Shown piece by piece: positions 43,817 to 55,618 of a DNA stretch of 64,000 nucleotides (position 1 is its first letter; each line of letters starts with the position of its first letter). The notes below the pieces were generated by a model, which worked only from the letters and a program-made list of their open reading frames with translations, had not been told where the DNA came from and made no database searches. The stretch lies in contig NZ_JAOZVR010000008.1 of assembly GCF_025869515.1 (NCBI RefSeq), positions 36,467-100,466 of the forward strand, given 5' to 3'. Origin of the DNA: Ferrovibrio sp. GTDB taxonomy: Bacteria > Pseudomonadota > Alphaproteobacteria > Ferrovibrionales > Ferrovibrionaceae. A program made the translations under genes and the position numbers.

Positions 43817-45214
43817 CTAGCCGCCGTTGCGGTCGAGGGTGACGACGCCGAGCGCCTTCAGCTTGCGATGCAGAGCCGAGCGTTCCATGCCGATGAAACT
43901 GGCGGTACGCGAGACATTGCCGCCGAAGCGGGTGATCTGCGCCAGCAGATATTCGCGCTCGAACATTTCACGGGCATCGCGCAGCGGCAGCGCCATCACT
44001 TCCGTCGTCGTTTCCGGCCGCAGTGCAACCGGCGGGGTCGCACCCAGGTCGGAGGGCATCATATCGGCATGGATCGCGGCGCCGCGCTGATCCGCCGGCA
44101 GCATGATCAGCAGGCGCGCAATGGCATTGCGCAACTCGCGCACATTGCCCGGCCATTCCGCCGATTGCAGCGCCAGCAGCGCATCTTCGGCCAGATCGCG
44201 CACCGGCACACCCTGGCGCTGCGCCTCGACCTGGATGAACTGCCGGGCCAGCAGCGGCACATCCTCGCGGCGATCGCGCAAGGCCGGCACCCGCAGCGGT
44301 ACGACATTCAGGCGATGATACAGGTCCTGCCGGAACTGCCCCTGGCCGACCCGGACGGTCAGGTCATGCACGGTGCCCGAGATGATGCGGACATCGACCT
44401 GCACGCGGGTACGGCCGCCGACACGCTCGAAACTCTGCTCGGTCAGCACGCGCAGCAGCTTGGCCTGCGCCTCCGGCGACATCTCCGCCACCTCGTCGAT
44501 GAACAGCGTGCCGCCATGGGCTTCTTCCAGCACGCCGATCTTGTGCTGGCGCTGGCCGTTGACCACTTCCTCGATGCCGAACAGCTGCTGTTCGATGCGA
44601 TCCGATGTCATCGCCGCGACATTGAGCAGCACAAAAGGCCCGCCGGCGCGGCGCGAACGCTGATGCAGCAGCCGCGCAACCAGTTCCTTGCCGGCGCCCG
44701 GCGGGCCAGACACCAGCACGCGGCTGTTGGTCGGCGCCACACGGTCGATCGCCTGACGCAAAGCAACGATGGCCGGCGAGGAGCCGATCAGTTCGGCCAC
44801 CGTGCCCGAGCGTTGCCGCAGATCCTCGTTTTCGCGCTTGAGCCGCGCCTGCTCCAGGGCACGCTCAAGCAGCAGCAGCAGGCGGTCGCTCTTGAACGGT
44901 TTTTCGATATAATCGTAAGCCCCGCGCTTGATCGCCGAAACCGCCGTTTCGATATTGCCATGGCCCGAAATCATCACCACCGGCACGGTGCTGTGGTCGC
45001 GCATGATGCGGTCGAGGATTTCCAGGCCGTCCAGCTTGCTGCCCTGCAGCCAGATATCCAGGATCACCGCACTGGGCCGACGCGCTTCCATCTCGCGCAA
45101 GGCACCATCGGAATCCCCGGCCATACGGGTCTCGTAGCCCTCATCCTGCAGGATACCCGCGATCAGATTGCGGATGTCCGCTTCGTCATCGACGATGAGA
45201 ATGTCACGCGCCAT
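43817..45214 (-). CDS. ntrX: Response regulator NtrX
   Basis: A 465-residue NtrC-family regulator. The receiver domain has the phosphorylated aspartate in VILDIWLQGSKLDGLEI. The AAA+ domain has GPPGAGKELVARLL (Walker A) and GGTLFIDEVAEM (Walker B). The Fis-type helix-turn-helix lies in SRTASFIGMERSALHRKLKA. The GAFTGA loop needed to contact sigma-54 is absent; LFGIEEVVNGQRQHKIG stands in its place, as in other NtrX proteins. It pairs with NtrY, overlapping it by 11 bases, and takes part in nitrogen, redox and envelope control. Confidence 0.95.
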   Translation of the reverse strand: MARDILIVDDEADIRNLIAGILQDEGYETRMAGDSDGALREMEARRPSAVILDIWLQGSKLDGLEILDRIMRDHSTVPVVMISGHGNIETAVSAIKRGAYDYIEKPFKSDRLLLLLERALEQARLKRENEDLRQRSGTVAELIGSSPAIVALRQAIDRVAPTNSRVLVSGPPGAGKELVARLLHQRSRRAGGPFVLLNVAAMTSDRIEQQLFGIEEVVNGQRQHKIGVLEEAHGGTLFIDEVAEMSPEAQAKLLRVLTEQSFERVGGRTRVQVDVRIISGTVHDLTVRVGQGQFRQDLYHRLNVVPLRVPALRDRREDVPLLARQFIQVEAQRQGVPVRDLAEDALLALQSAEWPGNVRELRNAIARLLIMLPADQRGAAIHADMMPSDLGATPPVALRPETTTEVMALPLRDAREMFEREYLLAQITRFGGNVSRTASFIGMERSALHRKLKALGVVTLDRNGG

Positions 45215-47645
45215 GACTGCCCGACCCTAATACCTTACGCAATGCGGCATGCGCCTCCGCCGCGGGAGGCTCCGGATTAACAGAACGGCCGGCCGGCCCG
45301 GCCGCCTCGTTGCCGGGCAGGACGCCCGGCAGGTGAATGCGCGCCAAGCTACCATTTTTCAGCGCCGGATCAAACAGGGTGGCATCGGTGAGCGTGATAC
45401 TGCCGCCATGTTCCTCGATGATCTTCTTGACGATGGCAAGGCCAAGCCCGGTACCCTTGCTGCGCGTTGTGACATAGGGTTCGAACAGGCGGTCGCGATT
45501 CTCCACCGGCAGGCCGCGGCCGTTATCCAGCACGGTGATATCGGCCGTGGTGCCGTTGAGCCGCAGGCCGACCGAGATATGGCCGCGCGGCAGGGTTTCG
45601 CCGGCAACGCGATCGCGGCCATCGATGGCATCCACCGCGTTCTGCAGGATGTTGGTCAGCACCTGGGCGAGCTGGCGCGCGTCGACATTGATGCGCATCG
45701 GCATTTCCTGGATATCCGTCTCGAACTGGATATCCGGGCGGGCCACCTGCTGCAGGAACACGCCCTGACGCACCAGCTGGGTGATGTCTTCCTCGCGATA
45801 GACCGGACGCGGCATACGGGCGAAGGTGGAGAATTCATCGACCATGCGCCCGATGTCGCCGACCTGCCGGATAATGGTATCGGTGCATTGCTCGAAGATT
45901 TCCGGATCGGTCTGCACTTCCTTCATGTATTTGCGCTTCAGCCGCTCGGCCGAGAGCTGGATCGGGGTCAGCGGATTCTTGATCTCATGCGCGATGCGCC
46001 GGGCGATATCGGCCCAGGCGGCATTGCGCTGCGCCGCCACCAGTTCGCTGACATCGTCGAAGGTGACGACATAGCCAAGCAGTTCGTTGCCGGTGACCTC
46101 GCGCGCGATGCGCACCAGCAGGGTGCGCGCGCCGTCCGAGCGCTGCACCACCACCTGGCCGCGCTCCACCCCTTCGGCCGGGCGCTGCGCGAGCTGGTCG
46201 AACAGCTCCGCCATCTCCGGTGCCACTTCGGTGAAGGGCCGGCCGACCATGTCGTCGAAGCTTTGCTGCAGCATCGCCTGGGCGGAGGGATTGGGCAGCG
46301 TCACCATGCCCTGCGGATCGACGCCGATCACGCCGGCCGAAACGCCGGAAAGCACGGTTTCGGTGAAGCGGCGCCGCTCGTCGAGCTGGCGGTTGGCGGC
46401 GATCAGTTCGGCCTGCTGCGCGGCCAGCTGGCCGGTCATGCGGTTGAAGGTGCGGCCCAGCGTGGAAATCTCGTCATCGTCGGCACGTTCGGTCACCCGC
46501 GCGGTCAGATCGCCGCTGCGGATTCTCTCGGCGGCCGTCACCACCTCGCCGATCGGCGTGACCAGCCGGTTGGCGATCAGCAGCGCAAACCAGATCGCGG
46601 CGAACAGCAACAGCAGCGAGACCAGCAGGAACAGGATGGCGAAATTGATTTCCAGCGTCGCGCGCGCGCGTTCCAGGCGGTTATACTGCTGGGCTGCATT
46701 GCGTGTCCGCTCCAGCTCGGCCTGTACCTTCGCGTCGATATAGCGGCCGACATAGAGATAGGCGTCGAGATAGCCGTCCAGCCGCACCAGCGCACGCACG
46801 CGGTCATCGGTTTCGGCGGTGATGATCACCACCTGCCCGGCATTGGCATCCTCGATGGCGCGCGGCGGCACGCGGTCGAATTCCATCAGCAGGCTGAGTT
46901 CGTTGCGGGCGAGGATTTCGCCGGTGGAGGTGAAGACAATCGCCTCGCCCAGGCCGCGGATACGCGACAGCTGGCGCACCGCCTGCTGGAAGGCATAGGG
47001 GTTGCGGGTCAGGTTGGGCGCAGCGCGGTTGAGATCGACCGCCATCGCCAGCACATCGGCGCGGATCGTCTTGCGATGCTCCTGGATATAGGCTTCGGCG
47101 ATGGCAACCGAGGCATTGACCGCCGAATTGACGCGCTCGCTGAACCAGGTCTGCAGACCGAGATTGAAGAACAGCACGGCAAACAGGGTCATCAGCACGG
47201 TGGGCAGGGCGGTGACGCCGGCAAACATCATGACCATGCGGGCATGCAGGCGCGAGCCGGCCGCGCCCCGGCGCCGCTGCATCCACAGCACCACCAGGCG
47301 GCGGGCCACCAGGCTGGTCAGGCTGAGCAGGACGATCAGGTCGGTCAGCAGCAGGATCTGGACGTCGCGCGGCGTCAGTTCGCGATTGGCGCCCGGCGTC
47401 ATCGCCAGATAGGTCAGCGTGCCGGCCACCAGGGCTGCGATGGCCAGGGCGATCTCGAGCTGACGAAGCAGGTTATGGCGGCGCGCCCAGCCGAGCGCCC
47501 CGTGCCACAGGCGCCGGGCGAACCGGGCGATCGGACGGCCGTCATCGCTGACCGCAACGAAACCCGCTCCGGATGCCACGCCGGCAGCCTCGCCCGCGGC
47601 CTCACGGGACGTCGGAATCGTCTCGCCAGTCCTATCCGGAGTCAT
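45204..47645 (-). CDS. ntrY: Sensor histidine kinase NtrY
   Basis: An 813-residue membrane kinase. Three or four N-terminal hydrophobic helices flank a periplasmic sensor. These are followed by a HAMP domain (VTPIGEVVTAAERIRSGDLT), a PAS domain, and the kinase core with the phosphorylated histidine in RRIAHEIKNPLTPIQLSAER and the ATP lid (DNGRGLPVENRDRLFEPY; GTGLGLAIVKKIIEEHGG). It phosphorylates NtrX. The end overlaps ntrX by 11 bases, and a 151-base gap precedes it after ntrC, so a separate promoter there is possible. Confidence 0.95.
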   Translation of the reverse strand: MTPDRTGETIPTSREAAGEAAGVASGAGFVAVSDDGRPIARFARRLWHGALGWARRHNLLRQLEIALAIAALVAGTLTYLAMTPGANRELTPRDVQILLLTDLIVLLSLTSLVARRLVVLWMQRRRGAAGSRLHARMVMMFAGVTALPTVLMTLFAVLFFNLGLQTWFSERVNSAVNASVAIAEAYIQEHRKTIRADVLAMAVDLNRAAPNLTRNPYAFQQAVRQLSRIRGLGEAIVFTSTGEILARNELSLLMEFDRVPPRAIEDANAGQVVIITAETDDRVRALVRLDGYLDAYLYVGRYIDAKVQAELERTRNAAQQYNRLERARATLEINFAILFLLVSLLLLFAAIWFALLIANRLVTPIGEVVTAAERIRSGDLTARVTERADDDEISTLGRTFNRMTGQLAAQQAELIAANRQLDERRRFTETVLSGVSAGVIGVDPQGMVTLPNPSAQAMLQQSFDDMVGRPFTEVAPEMAELFDQLAQRPAEGVERGQVVVQRSDGARTLLVRIAREVTGNELLGYVVTFDDVSELVAAQRNAAWADIARRIAHEIKNPLTPIQLSAERLKRKYMKEVQTDPEIFEQCTDTIIRQVGDIGRMVDEFSTFARMPRPVYREEDITQLVRQGVFLQQVARPDIQFETDIQEMPMRINVDARQLAQVLTNILQNAVDAIDGRDRVAGETLPRGHISVGLRLNGTTADITVLDNGRGLPVENRDRLFEPYVTTRSKGTGLGLAIVKKIIEEHGGSITLTDATLFDPALKNGSLARIHLPGVLPGNEAAGPAGRSVNPEPPAAEAHAALRKVLGSGSHGA

Positions 47646-47796
47646 GGTTGGTGACAGTCTGTGAATCGGGGGTACCCGGCCATTGGCCGATCATACCCCA
47701 GCCGCAGCGATCCGGCACCCATCCCCCGGGCATTCCGGGAGGGGCAAACCGGCCGTTCGCAGAACTATCCCAGGTCGCCGCGGCTTCGGGCCGCGA

Positions 47797-49241
<1,445 letters not shown>

Positions 49242-49245
<4 letters not shown>

Positions 49246-50363
49246 TCCTGTAACTCTCCGGATTCATCCGCTGTCGGGCTGTGAACCGGCAGACGGGCAC
49301 TGAAAACTGTACGGCGGGGACGGCTGTCGCATTCGATAACGCCGCCGTGATCGCCAATGATCTTGGCAACCAATGCAAGACCGAGGCCAGAACCGCTGAC
49401 TTTGGTCGAAACGAAGGGATCGAACAGATATTGGCGGATATCCTCGGGGACTCCCGGGCCATTGTCCTGAACCGAGACTTCCAGCGGCAGGTGCAACCGG
49501 TCGCGCGAGCCTCGCACGGCCAGACGCACGCCATGGCGGTAGGCCGTGGTCAGGATGATCTCGCCGCCGGGGTCGTCGCCGATGGCTTCTGCCGCATTCT
49601 TCACCAGGTTCAGGAACACCTGCACCAGCTGGTCCCGGCTGCCATTCACCGGCGGCAGCGACGGGTCATAGCGTTCGACAAAGCGGATATTCTTGGCAAA
49701 GCCGGCCTGCGCCACCTTGCGCACATGCTCCAGCACCTGGTGGATATTCACCGGGCCGCGCTCGATGCGCTTGTCGGTGAAGACTTCCATGCTGTCGACC
49801 AGCGCGCAGATGCGATCGGTCTCGTCGCAGATCAGGCGGGTCAGTTCGCGGTCAGCCTGGTTGGCATTGGCTTCCAGCAGCTGCGCCGCGCCGCGAATGC
49901 CGCTGAGCGGATTCTTCACTTCATGCGCCAGCACGGCGGCCATGCCGGTGACCGAGCGCGCCGCGCCGCGATGGGTCAGCGCGCGGTCGATCTTGGCGGC
50001 CATGGTGCGCTCGTCAAACCGCACGATCACATGATCCTGCGCTTCGGGCACCGGCGAAATCTGCACATCGACCAGACGCTCGCCCAGACGCGGCGAGCCG
50101 AGATCGACATCATATTCCGCCACGCTGTAGCGCTCGCGGAACACCTGGGCAAACAGCTGCAGCACCGGGCTGCCAAACGGCACCAGGTCGCGCAGATTCT
50201 GGCGGCACAGCACGGCTGCACCGCTGTCGAAGAACTGTTCGGCGGCTGGATTCACGTAGCTGATGTCGCCCTGACGGCCGACCACCAGGATCGGATTGGG
50301 AATGGCGCCCAGCACCTGGGCGGCATCGATAGTGCTGCTTTCGTAGCTGTCCACCGACTGCAT
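49242..50363 (-). CDS. ntrB: Nitrogen regulation sensor kinase NtrB (GlnL)
   Basis: A 373-residue soluble kinase. An N-terminal PAS domain ([20 protein letters not shown]) precedes the phosphorylated histidine in [20 protein letters not shown] and the ATP domain ([38 protein letters not shown]). It is controlled by PII protein and phosphorylates NtrC. No membrane segment is present, in contrast to NtrY. It overlaps dusB by one base upstream and ntrC by four bases downstream. Confidence 0.96.
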
Positions 50364-51349
50364 CAGGCGGCCATCCGGTCAAGCTGCGGGGCGTAGAAAT
50401 CGCGAATGGCGCCGCGCACCTGCTGCGGTTCGTCGATCTGCATGATGCGGGTGCGGAACTCGGCCGAACCCGGCAGGCCCTTGGAATACCAGGCCACATG
50501 CTTGCGGCCGATCTTCACGCCTGTGGAAATACCGTAATGCTCCAGCATCGCGTCATAATGTTCAAGCACGGTGGCTTCCTGCTGGGCCAGCGACGGATCG
50601 GGCAGCCGCGTGCCGGTCTTCAGATATTCGATCACCTGGCGCAGGAACCACGGCCGGCCATAGGCACCACGACCGATCATCACGCCATCGGCGCCCGACT
50701 GCTCCAGCGCATCCCTGGCTTCATCCAGTGTGGTGATATCGCCATTGACGATCACCGGCAGCTTGACGGCGTCTTTCACCTTGCGCACGAAACTCCAGTC
50801 GGCACGGCCGTTATACAGCTGGCAGCGCGTACGGCCATGCACGGTGAGCATCCGAATGCCCTCGCCTTCGGCGATGCGCGCCAGTTCCGGCGCGTTGCGG
50901 TTGGCGTCGTCCCAGCCGGTGCGCATCTTCAGCGTCACCGGCAGTTTCACGGCCTTCACCGTGGCGGTCAGCAGCGTTTTGGCATGCGCCAGATCGCGCA
51001 TCAGCGCGGAACCGGCATGGCCGTTGACCACCTTCTTCACCGGGCAGCCCATGTTGATGTCGATGATGGCGGCGCCGCTGTCTTCGTTCAGCTTGGCGGC
51101 CTCGGCCATCACGCTGCCCTCGCAGCCGGCGAGCTGCACCGACATCGGAAATTCTTCCGGCACGTTCTGCGCCATCTTCAATGTCTGGCGCGAGGCGCGC
51201 ACCATGGCTTCGGAGGCGATCATTTCGGACACAACGAGACCGGCACCGCTTCGTTTGACGAGGCGACGGAACGGCAGATCCGAGACACCCGACATGGGAG
51301 CAAGGATGACCGGATCTGCGATGGCGACGGGACCGACGTTTATGCTCAT
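50363..51349 (-). CDS. dusB: tRNA-dihydrouridine synthase DusB (NifR3)
   Basis: A 328-residue flavoenzyme that reduces uridines in the D-loop of tRNA. The motifs are [36 protein letters not shown] (with the catalytic cysteine), [20 protein letters not shown] and [13 protein letters not shown]. In alphaproteobacteria it is the conserved first gene of the ntrBC operon, historically nifR3. It overlaps ntrB by one base. Its promoter lies in the 137-base gap shared with the divergent ispDF gene. Confidence 0.95.
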   Translation of the reverse strand: MSINVGPVAIADPVILAPMSGVSDLPFRRLVKRSGAGLVVSEMIASEAMVRASRQTLKMAQNVPEEFPMSVQLAGCEGSVMAEAAKLNEDSGAAIIDINMGCPVKKVVNGHAGSALMRDLAHAKTLLTATVKAVKLPVTLKMRTGWDDANRNAPELARIAEGEGIRMLTVHGRTRCQLYNGRADWSFVRKVKDAVKLPVIVNGDITTLDEARDALEQSGADGVMIGRGAYGRPWFLRQVIEYLKTGTRLPDPSLAQQEATVLEHYDAMLEHYGISTGVKIGRKHVAWYSKGLPGSAEFRTRIMQIDEPQQVRGAIRDFYAPQLDRMAA

Positions 51350-51386
51350 TTTTTACACAATTCTCTGGGATGCCCAGTTGTTGGTC

Positions 51387-51415
51387 ACGATAGTGAGTTT
51401 TTTACTGCGCTGCAA
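51387..51415 (-). promoter_or_regulatory. Candidate promoter of the dusB-ntrBC operon
   Basis: Reading leftward, TTGCAG (51415-51410), 17 bases and TATCGT (51392-51387) give a fair sigma-70 match, about 38 bases before the dusB start codon. The match is only partial, and other choices in the gap are possible. Confidence 0.35.
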
Positions 51416-51486
51416 CATCCTTCCGCAACCGGAGCAGGTTGGGGCGACCTTTGCCTCGCCGGACCGGCTCGGGTAGGTTGCCCGGC

Positions 51487-52656
51487 ATGACCACCGCCGC
51501 GCTGATTGTTGCGGCCGGCCGCGGTACCCGCGCCGGCGGAGAGAAACCCAAGCAATACCAAATGCTTGGTGGAAAACCTTTGCTCCGGCACAGCATCGAC
51601 GCGCTGCTCGGCCACGCGGCCATAGCACGGGTTGCCGTCGTGATCCACCCCGACGATTCCGCCGCCTATGCCGAGGCCGTAAAGGGCCTCGAAAACCATC
51701 CTCGCCTGGCTTCGGCCTGCCTCGGCGGCGCCGCACGGCAGGACAGCGTCCGGCTCGGTCTGGAGACCCTGGCGCACGATCCGCCGGCAGAAGTGCTGAT
51801 CCATGATGCAGCCCGCCCATTTCTTCAGCACATCTATATAGACCGCCTGCTGACCATGCTCAAACAGGCGCCAGGCGCAGTCCTCGGCATCCCGGTGGTG
51901 GATACGCTGAAACGCGACGACACCGGCTATGCGCGCAGTGGCGTGGAGCGTCAGGGCCTGTGGCGCGTACAAACCCCGCAGGCTTTCCGTTTTGGCGACA
52001 TCCTGACCGCGCATCGCCAGTCGGCCGGCCTGGCGCTGACCGACGATGCCGCCGTGGCCGAGCGCGCCGGACTGCCGGTCAGGCTGGTGCCCGGCGCCGA
52101 GGAGAATTTCAAAGTGACCGAACCGGAGGATTTCGCCCGCGCCGAACGCCAGTTGCTGCTGCAGCTTGCCGATATCCGCACCGGCCAGGGCTTCGATGTG
52201 CATGCCTTCAGTGACGAGCCGGGCCGCAAACTGACCATCGGCGGCCTGGTGATTCCGCATGACCGCGGCCTCGCCGGCCATTCCGATGCTGATGTGGCGC
52301 TGCATGCGCTGACCGATGCGATCCTCGGCGCGCTGGGCGATGGCGATATCGGCCAGCATTTCCCGCCGTCCGATGCGCGCTGGAAGAATGCCGACTCCGC
52401 CGCCTTCCTGCAGCATGCGATGACACTGCTGGCGGCGCGCGGCGGCATGCTGGCGCATGCCGATATCACCATCGTCTGCGAAGCGCCGAAGATCGGGCCG
52501 CATCGCGACGCCATGCGCGCGCGCATTGCCGGGATCGCCGGAATCACCATCGACCGCATCAGCGTGAAAGCCACCACCACCGAACAGCTCGGCTTCACCG
52601 GACGGCGCGAAGGCATCGCGGCGCAGGCCGTCGCCACCGTGCGGCTGCCAGGTTAG
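51487..52656 (+). CDS. ispDF: Bifunctional IspD/IspF isoprenoid enzyme
   Basis: A 389-residue fusion in the MEP pathway. The first ~225 residues are IspD (2-C-methylerythritol 4-phosphate cytidylyltransferase), with [20 protein letters not shown] as the CTP-binding start and DAARPFL. The remainder is IspF (cyclodiphosphate synthase), with [39 protein letters not shown] and the ending [20 protein letters not shown]. The fusion is common in alphaproteobacteria. The start is the ATG at 51487, which opens the conserved IspD sequence. pgpA follows after 13 bases. Confidence 0.96.
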   Translation: MTTAALIVAAGRGTRAGGEKPKQYQMLGGKPLLRHSIDALLGHAAIARVAVVIHPDDSAAYAEAVKGLENHPRLASACLGGAARQDSVRLGLETLAHDPPAEVLIHDAARPFLQHIYIDRLLTMLKQAPGAVLGIPVVDTLKRDDTGYARSGVERQGLWRVQTPQAFRFGDILTAHRQSAGLALTDDAAVAERAGLPVRLVPGAEENFKVTEPEDFARAERQLLLQLADIRTGQGFDVHAFSDEPGRKLTIGGLVIPHDRGLAGHSDADVALHALTDAILGALGDGDIGQHFPPSDARWKNADSAAFLQHAMTLLAARGGMLAHADITIVCEAPKIGPHRDAMRARIAGIAGITIDRISVKATTTEQLGFTGRREGIAAQAVATVRLPG

Positions 52657-52669
52657 AGAAAGCCGGCTG

Positions 52670-53128
52670 ATGAATATCTATGCCCTGCCCTTCCTGCTCT
52701 GCACCTGGTTCGGTCTCGGCAAGCTGAAGCCTGCGCCCGGTACCTGGGGCTCGGCCGGCGCGCTGCCCTTTGCCTGGGCCCTGCAGGTCTATGGCGGGCC
52801 ATGGGCCGTTGCGATTGCCGCCGCCACGATTGCGCTGATCTCGCTCTGGGCGATCCGGCTGTTTCTGGTGCGCTGGCCCGGCGACGATCCGGGCGAGATC
52901 GTCATCGATGAGGTGGCCGGCATGTGGCTGACGCTGATTTTCGTGCCGGCCGATCCGGTCTTCTATCTGGCGGCCTTTGCCGTCTTCCGCTTTTTCGATA
53001 CCACCAAGATCTGGCCCGCCTCCTGGGCCGACCGCACGCTGGATGGCGCGCCCGGCGTGCTGATCGACGACCTCTTCGCCGGTGTTTACGGCATGCTGGT
53101 CATGCTGGCCGTCGTATATTTCTGGTGA
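52670..53128 (+). CDS. pgpA: Phosphatidylglycerophosphatase A
   Basis: A 152-residue membrane enzyme that removes the phosphate from phosphatidylglycerol phosphate, the last step of phosphatidylglycerol synthesis. It has four hydrophobic stretches and the family's GKLKPAPGTWGSAGALPFAW and IVIDEVAGMWLTL blocks, then RFFDTTKIWPASWADRTLDG. It sits between ispDF and the cinA-type gene, with gaps of 13 and 5 bases, so the three appear to form one operon. Confidence 0.93.
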   Translation: MNIYALPFLLCTWFGLGKLKPAPGTWGSAGALPFAWALQVYGGPWAVAIAAATIALISLWAIRLFLVRWPGDDPGEIVIDEVAGMWLTLIFVPADPVFYLAAFAVFRFFDTTKIWPASWADRTLDGAPGVLIDDLFAGVYGMLVMLAVVYFW

Positions 53129-53133
53129 CTGTC

Positions 53134-53643
53134 ATGGACGATACCCTGCTCCGCCTTGCCGAAACCCTGCTGCAGCGTTGCCGCGAAGCGAAACTGATGC
53201 TGGCCACGGCGGAATCCTGCACCGGCGGATTGATCGCAGCGACACTGACCGAGATCGCCGGCTCGTCCGACGTGTTCGAGCGCGGCTTCGTCACTTATTC
53301 CAACGATGCGAAAACCTATGTCCTCGGCGTACCGGCCGAGATCGTCGCCGGCCGTGGCGCGGTGTCGGAACCGGTGGCGCGTGCCATGGCGGAAGGCTGC
53401 CTGCGCAAGAGCAAGGCCGATATCGCGATTGCCTGTACCGGCATCGCCGGGCCCGGCGGCGGCAGCGCGACCAAGCCTGTCGGCCTGGTGCATATCGCGG
53501 TTGCCGCGCATGGCCAGGAAACCATGCACCAGCGCATGACCTATGGCGAGATCGGCCGCTCTGCGGTGCGTGCCGCCACGGTGGAAGACGCGCTCACTCT
53601 CGCCGGCGAGATGGTGGCGCAGATGCAGGCGAGCAAGAGCTAG
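53134..53643 (+). CDS. pncC: CinA C-terminal domain protein / nicotinamide-nucleotide amidase
   Basis: A 169-residue single-domain CinA-C protein that hydrolyses NMN to nicotinic acid mononucleotide and ammonia. Motifs are LATAESCTGGLIAATLTEIA (with the active-site serine) and IACTGIAGPGGGSATKPVGL. The N-terminal COG1058 domain of full-length CinA is absent, as is common. The start is the ATG at 53134, five bases after the pgpA stop; the frame upstream of it runs through pgpA and is not a gene. A convergent mcd gene ends 11 bases away. Confidence 0.92.
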   Translation: MDDTLLRLAETLLQRCREAKLMLATAESCTGGLIAATLTEIAGSSDVFERGFVTYSNDAKTYVLGVPAEIVAGRGAVSEPVARAMAEGCLRKSKADIAIACTGIAGPGGGSATKPVGLVHIAVAAHGQETMHQRMTYGEIGRSAVRAATVEDALTLAGEMVAQMQASKS

Positions 53644-53654
53644 GGATCGGCCAA

Positions 53655-55094
53655 TTACAGATCCGCCAGCCGCTTCACCTCGCCCGACGCGGCAATGGTG
53701 CCGTCGCGCACGAAGCGCTCGTGGTTCTGGTCGATGTCGTCCAGGCGATACAGATAGTTCACCATCATGCCGGCCGACTGCTTCATGCCGTTGCGCGAGC
53801 GGTCGCCCAGCCAGTTCAGACGATAGACCATCGAGCCGTTGCTGAGATGGAAACGCGCGACGGGATCGCGCGGCTTGCCGCCCTTGTCGGTGGCGGTGAG
53901 CAGGTAACGCGCGCAGAGCCGCAGCAGCACCGGACGCAGGGCCTCGGACAGGGCCGCATTGTCGAGCCAGGCATGGTCCTTCAGCAGGCCGGGCAGCATG
54001 CCCTTGGAGAAACGCTGGCCCAGCGCATGGCTGAGTTCGTCGCGCGCCTTGCTTTCCACCAGATCGGGGGTCCCCGCAGTGACGACCTCGTCAAGCCAGC
54101 CGCGGAAACCCGGGATCGGCGACAGGGTCGAGAACTGCTTCAGGTTCGGCAGGTCGCGGCTGAGATCGTCCACCACGCGCTTGATCAGGAAATTGCCGAA
54201 GGAAATGCCGCGCAGGCCGACCTGGGTATTCGAGATCGAGTAGAAAATCGCCGTATCGGCGTCTTTCGGATCGAGGACCGGGGTGGCCTGATCCAGCAGC
54301 GTCTGCACGTTGCCGGCGATGCCCTTGACCAGCGCGACCTCGACGAAGATCAGCGGTTCCAGCGGCATGCGCGGATGGAAGAAGGCATAGCAGCGCCGGT
54401 CGGCATCCAGCCGGTTGCGCAGGTCGTCCCAGCTTTCGATCGCGTGCACGGCCTCGTAGGCGATCAGCTTTTCCAGCAGAGCCGCCGGGCTGTTCCACGA
54501 GATGCGCTGCAGCTCGAGGAAGCCGACATCGAACCAGCCGACCAGCAAGTCTTCCAGGTCGGCCTCGACAATCGCAAGCTCGGGCGACTCCTTGCGGAAG
54601 CGCAGCGCATCGGCGCGCATGTCGACCAGGAATTTCACGCCCTGCGGCAGGGCGGTGAACTGCGTCAGCAGTCTTTGCCGTGGCGGCGTCAGCGCCAGCC
54701 GCAGCGCGCGCTGGGCCTTGTGCCGCGCCACCGGCTCGGCGGCGCGCTGCACATCGGTGATGGCCTTGTCGAGCGCCACCTCATCGGCGGCAAAACCGCC
54801 GGCCAGCACCTGCAGGAAGGCGCGCTTGCCGGTATCGTCGAGGCCGAGATAGAGCCGGCCGAGCGCCGCCGCGCGGGCCCGCGCCGAAACCTCGCCGCCG
54901 CGCGCCTCCAGGCAGTCGGCGAACAGGGCGCGCAGGCGCTCGGTGTCTTTCGGATCCGCCAGCCCGTCGCGGGCCAGCTGGGCGGTGTCGTCGCCGCCGG
55001 CGATGCCACGCCAGGCGCCGACCAGGCTGCGCAGGCCGCGCTCCAGCAGCGTGCCGGAAATCGAGATATTGGGAAGCGTAGGCAGGGCCACCAT
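53655..55094 (-). CDS. mcd: Malonyl-CoA decarboxylase
   Basis: A 479-residue enzyme that converts malonyl-CoA to acetyl-CoA and CO2. The helical N-terminal domain is followed by the catalytic acyltransferase-like domain with CYAFFHPRMPLEPLIFVEVA, FYSISNTQVGLRGISFGNFL, FSTLSPIPGFRGWL (catalytic serine region) and VARFHLSNGS (catalytic histidine). Malonate activation or uptake genes are not next to it. It converges on the cinA-type gene and is preceded, after 41 bases, by the COQ10-like gene. Confidence 0.92.
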   Translation of the reverse strand: MVALPTLPNISISGTLLERGLRSLVGAWRGIAGGDDTAQLARDGLADPKDTERLRALFADCLEARGGEVSARARAAALGRLYLGLDDTGKRAFLQVLAGGFAADEVALDKAITDVQRAAEPVARHKAQRALRLALTPPRQRLLTQFTALPQGVKFLVDMRADALRFRKESPELAIVEADLEDLLVGWFDVGFLELQRISWNSPAALLEKLIAYEAVHAIESWDDLRNRLDADRRCYAFFHPRMPLEPLIFVEVALVKGIAGNVQTLLDQATPVLDPKDADTAIFYSISNTQVGLRGISFGNFLIKRVVDDLSRDLPNLKQFSTLSPIPGFRGWLDEVVTAGTPDLVESKARDELSHALGQRFSKGMLPGLLKDHAWLDNAALSEALRPVLLRLCARYLLTATDKGGKPRDPVARFHLSNGSMVYRLNWLGDRSRNGMKQSAGMMVNYLYRLDDIDQNHERFVRDGTIAASGEVKRLADL

Positions 55095-55135
55095 ACTGGA
55101 CTCCGTGTTTGCCCAGCCCTAACGGCCGAGCCGGG

Positions 55136-55612
55136 TCAGAGTGCCGTAATCGTAACACCAGGCGGCAGGGATAATCCATTCTCGCCGTAAAGCTGCTGCG
55201 CCCGGGTCTCGAAAGCGCCGACCATGCGCCGGACTGCTTCGTTGAACAGCAGTTCGATGGTTTTCTGCAGCAGGCGCGATTTGAATTCGAAATCGACATA
55301 GAAGTCGATCTCGCAGCCGGTCGGGTGCGGATTGAAGATCCAGTGGTTTTTCAGATATTTGAACGGACCGTCGGTGTATTCGACATCGATGCGGCGGGCA
55401 GCGGGATCGAGCGTGACCCGGCTGGTGAAGCGTTCGCGGAACACCTTGAAGCCGATGATCAGGTCGGCCACCACGACAGTTTCGTTACGCTCGCGGATGC
55501 GGGCGCCGACGCACCAGGGCAGGAATTTCGGATACTGCTCGATGCCCGCGACCAGCGCATAAAGCTGGTCTGGCCGATAGGGCAGGATGCGTTTTTCGGC
55601 GTGGGTCGGCAC
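55136..55612 (-). CDS. COQ10/RatA-like START-domain protein
   Basis: A 158-residue single START/polyketide-cyclase domain protein. It has ILPYRPDQLYALVAGIEQYP, KFLPWCVGARI and GPFKYLKNHWIFNP, and the family ending MVGAFETRAQQLYG. In mitochondria and bacteria COQ10 binds ubiquinone and supports respiration. It lies six bases after lipA, the usual order in alphaproteobacteria. It is sometimes labelled RatA toxin on the basis of the E. coli homologue, but here the COQ10 role is more likely. Confidence 0.87.
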   Translation of the reverse strand: MPTHAEKRILPYRPDQLYALVAGIEQYPKFLPWCVGARIRERNETVVVADLIIGFKVFRERFTSRVTLDPAARRIDVEYTDGPFKYLKNHWIFNPHPTGCEIDFYVDFEFKSRLLQKTIELLFNEAVRRMVGAFETRAQQLYGENGLSLPPGVTITAL

Positions 55613-55618
55613 CGGGCG

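Noticed and set aside
45249..47654. 801-codon open frame antisense to ntrY
   Set aside because: Complement of a well-supported kinase gene; the translation is biased to His, Gln, Gly and Asp, as antisense frames here typically are.
53082..55190. 702-codon frame antisense to mcd
   Set aside because: Runs through pncC in another frame and is antisense to malonyl-CoA decarboxylase; no domain recognised.
55136..55612. RatA toxin of a toxin-antitoxin pair
   Set aside because: No partner antitoxin gene is adjacent, and the lipA-COQ10 neighbourhood fits the ubiquinone-binding role.
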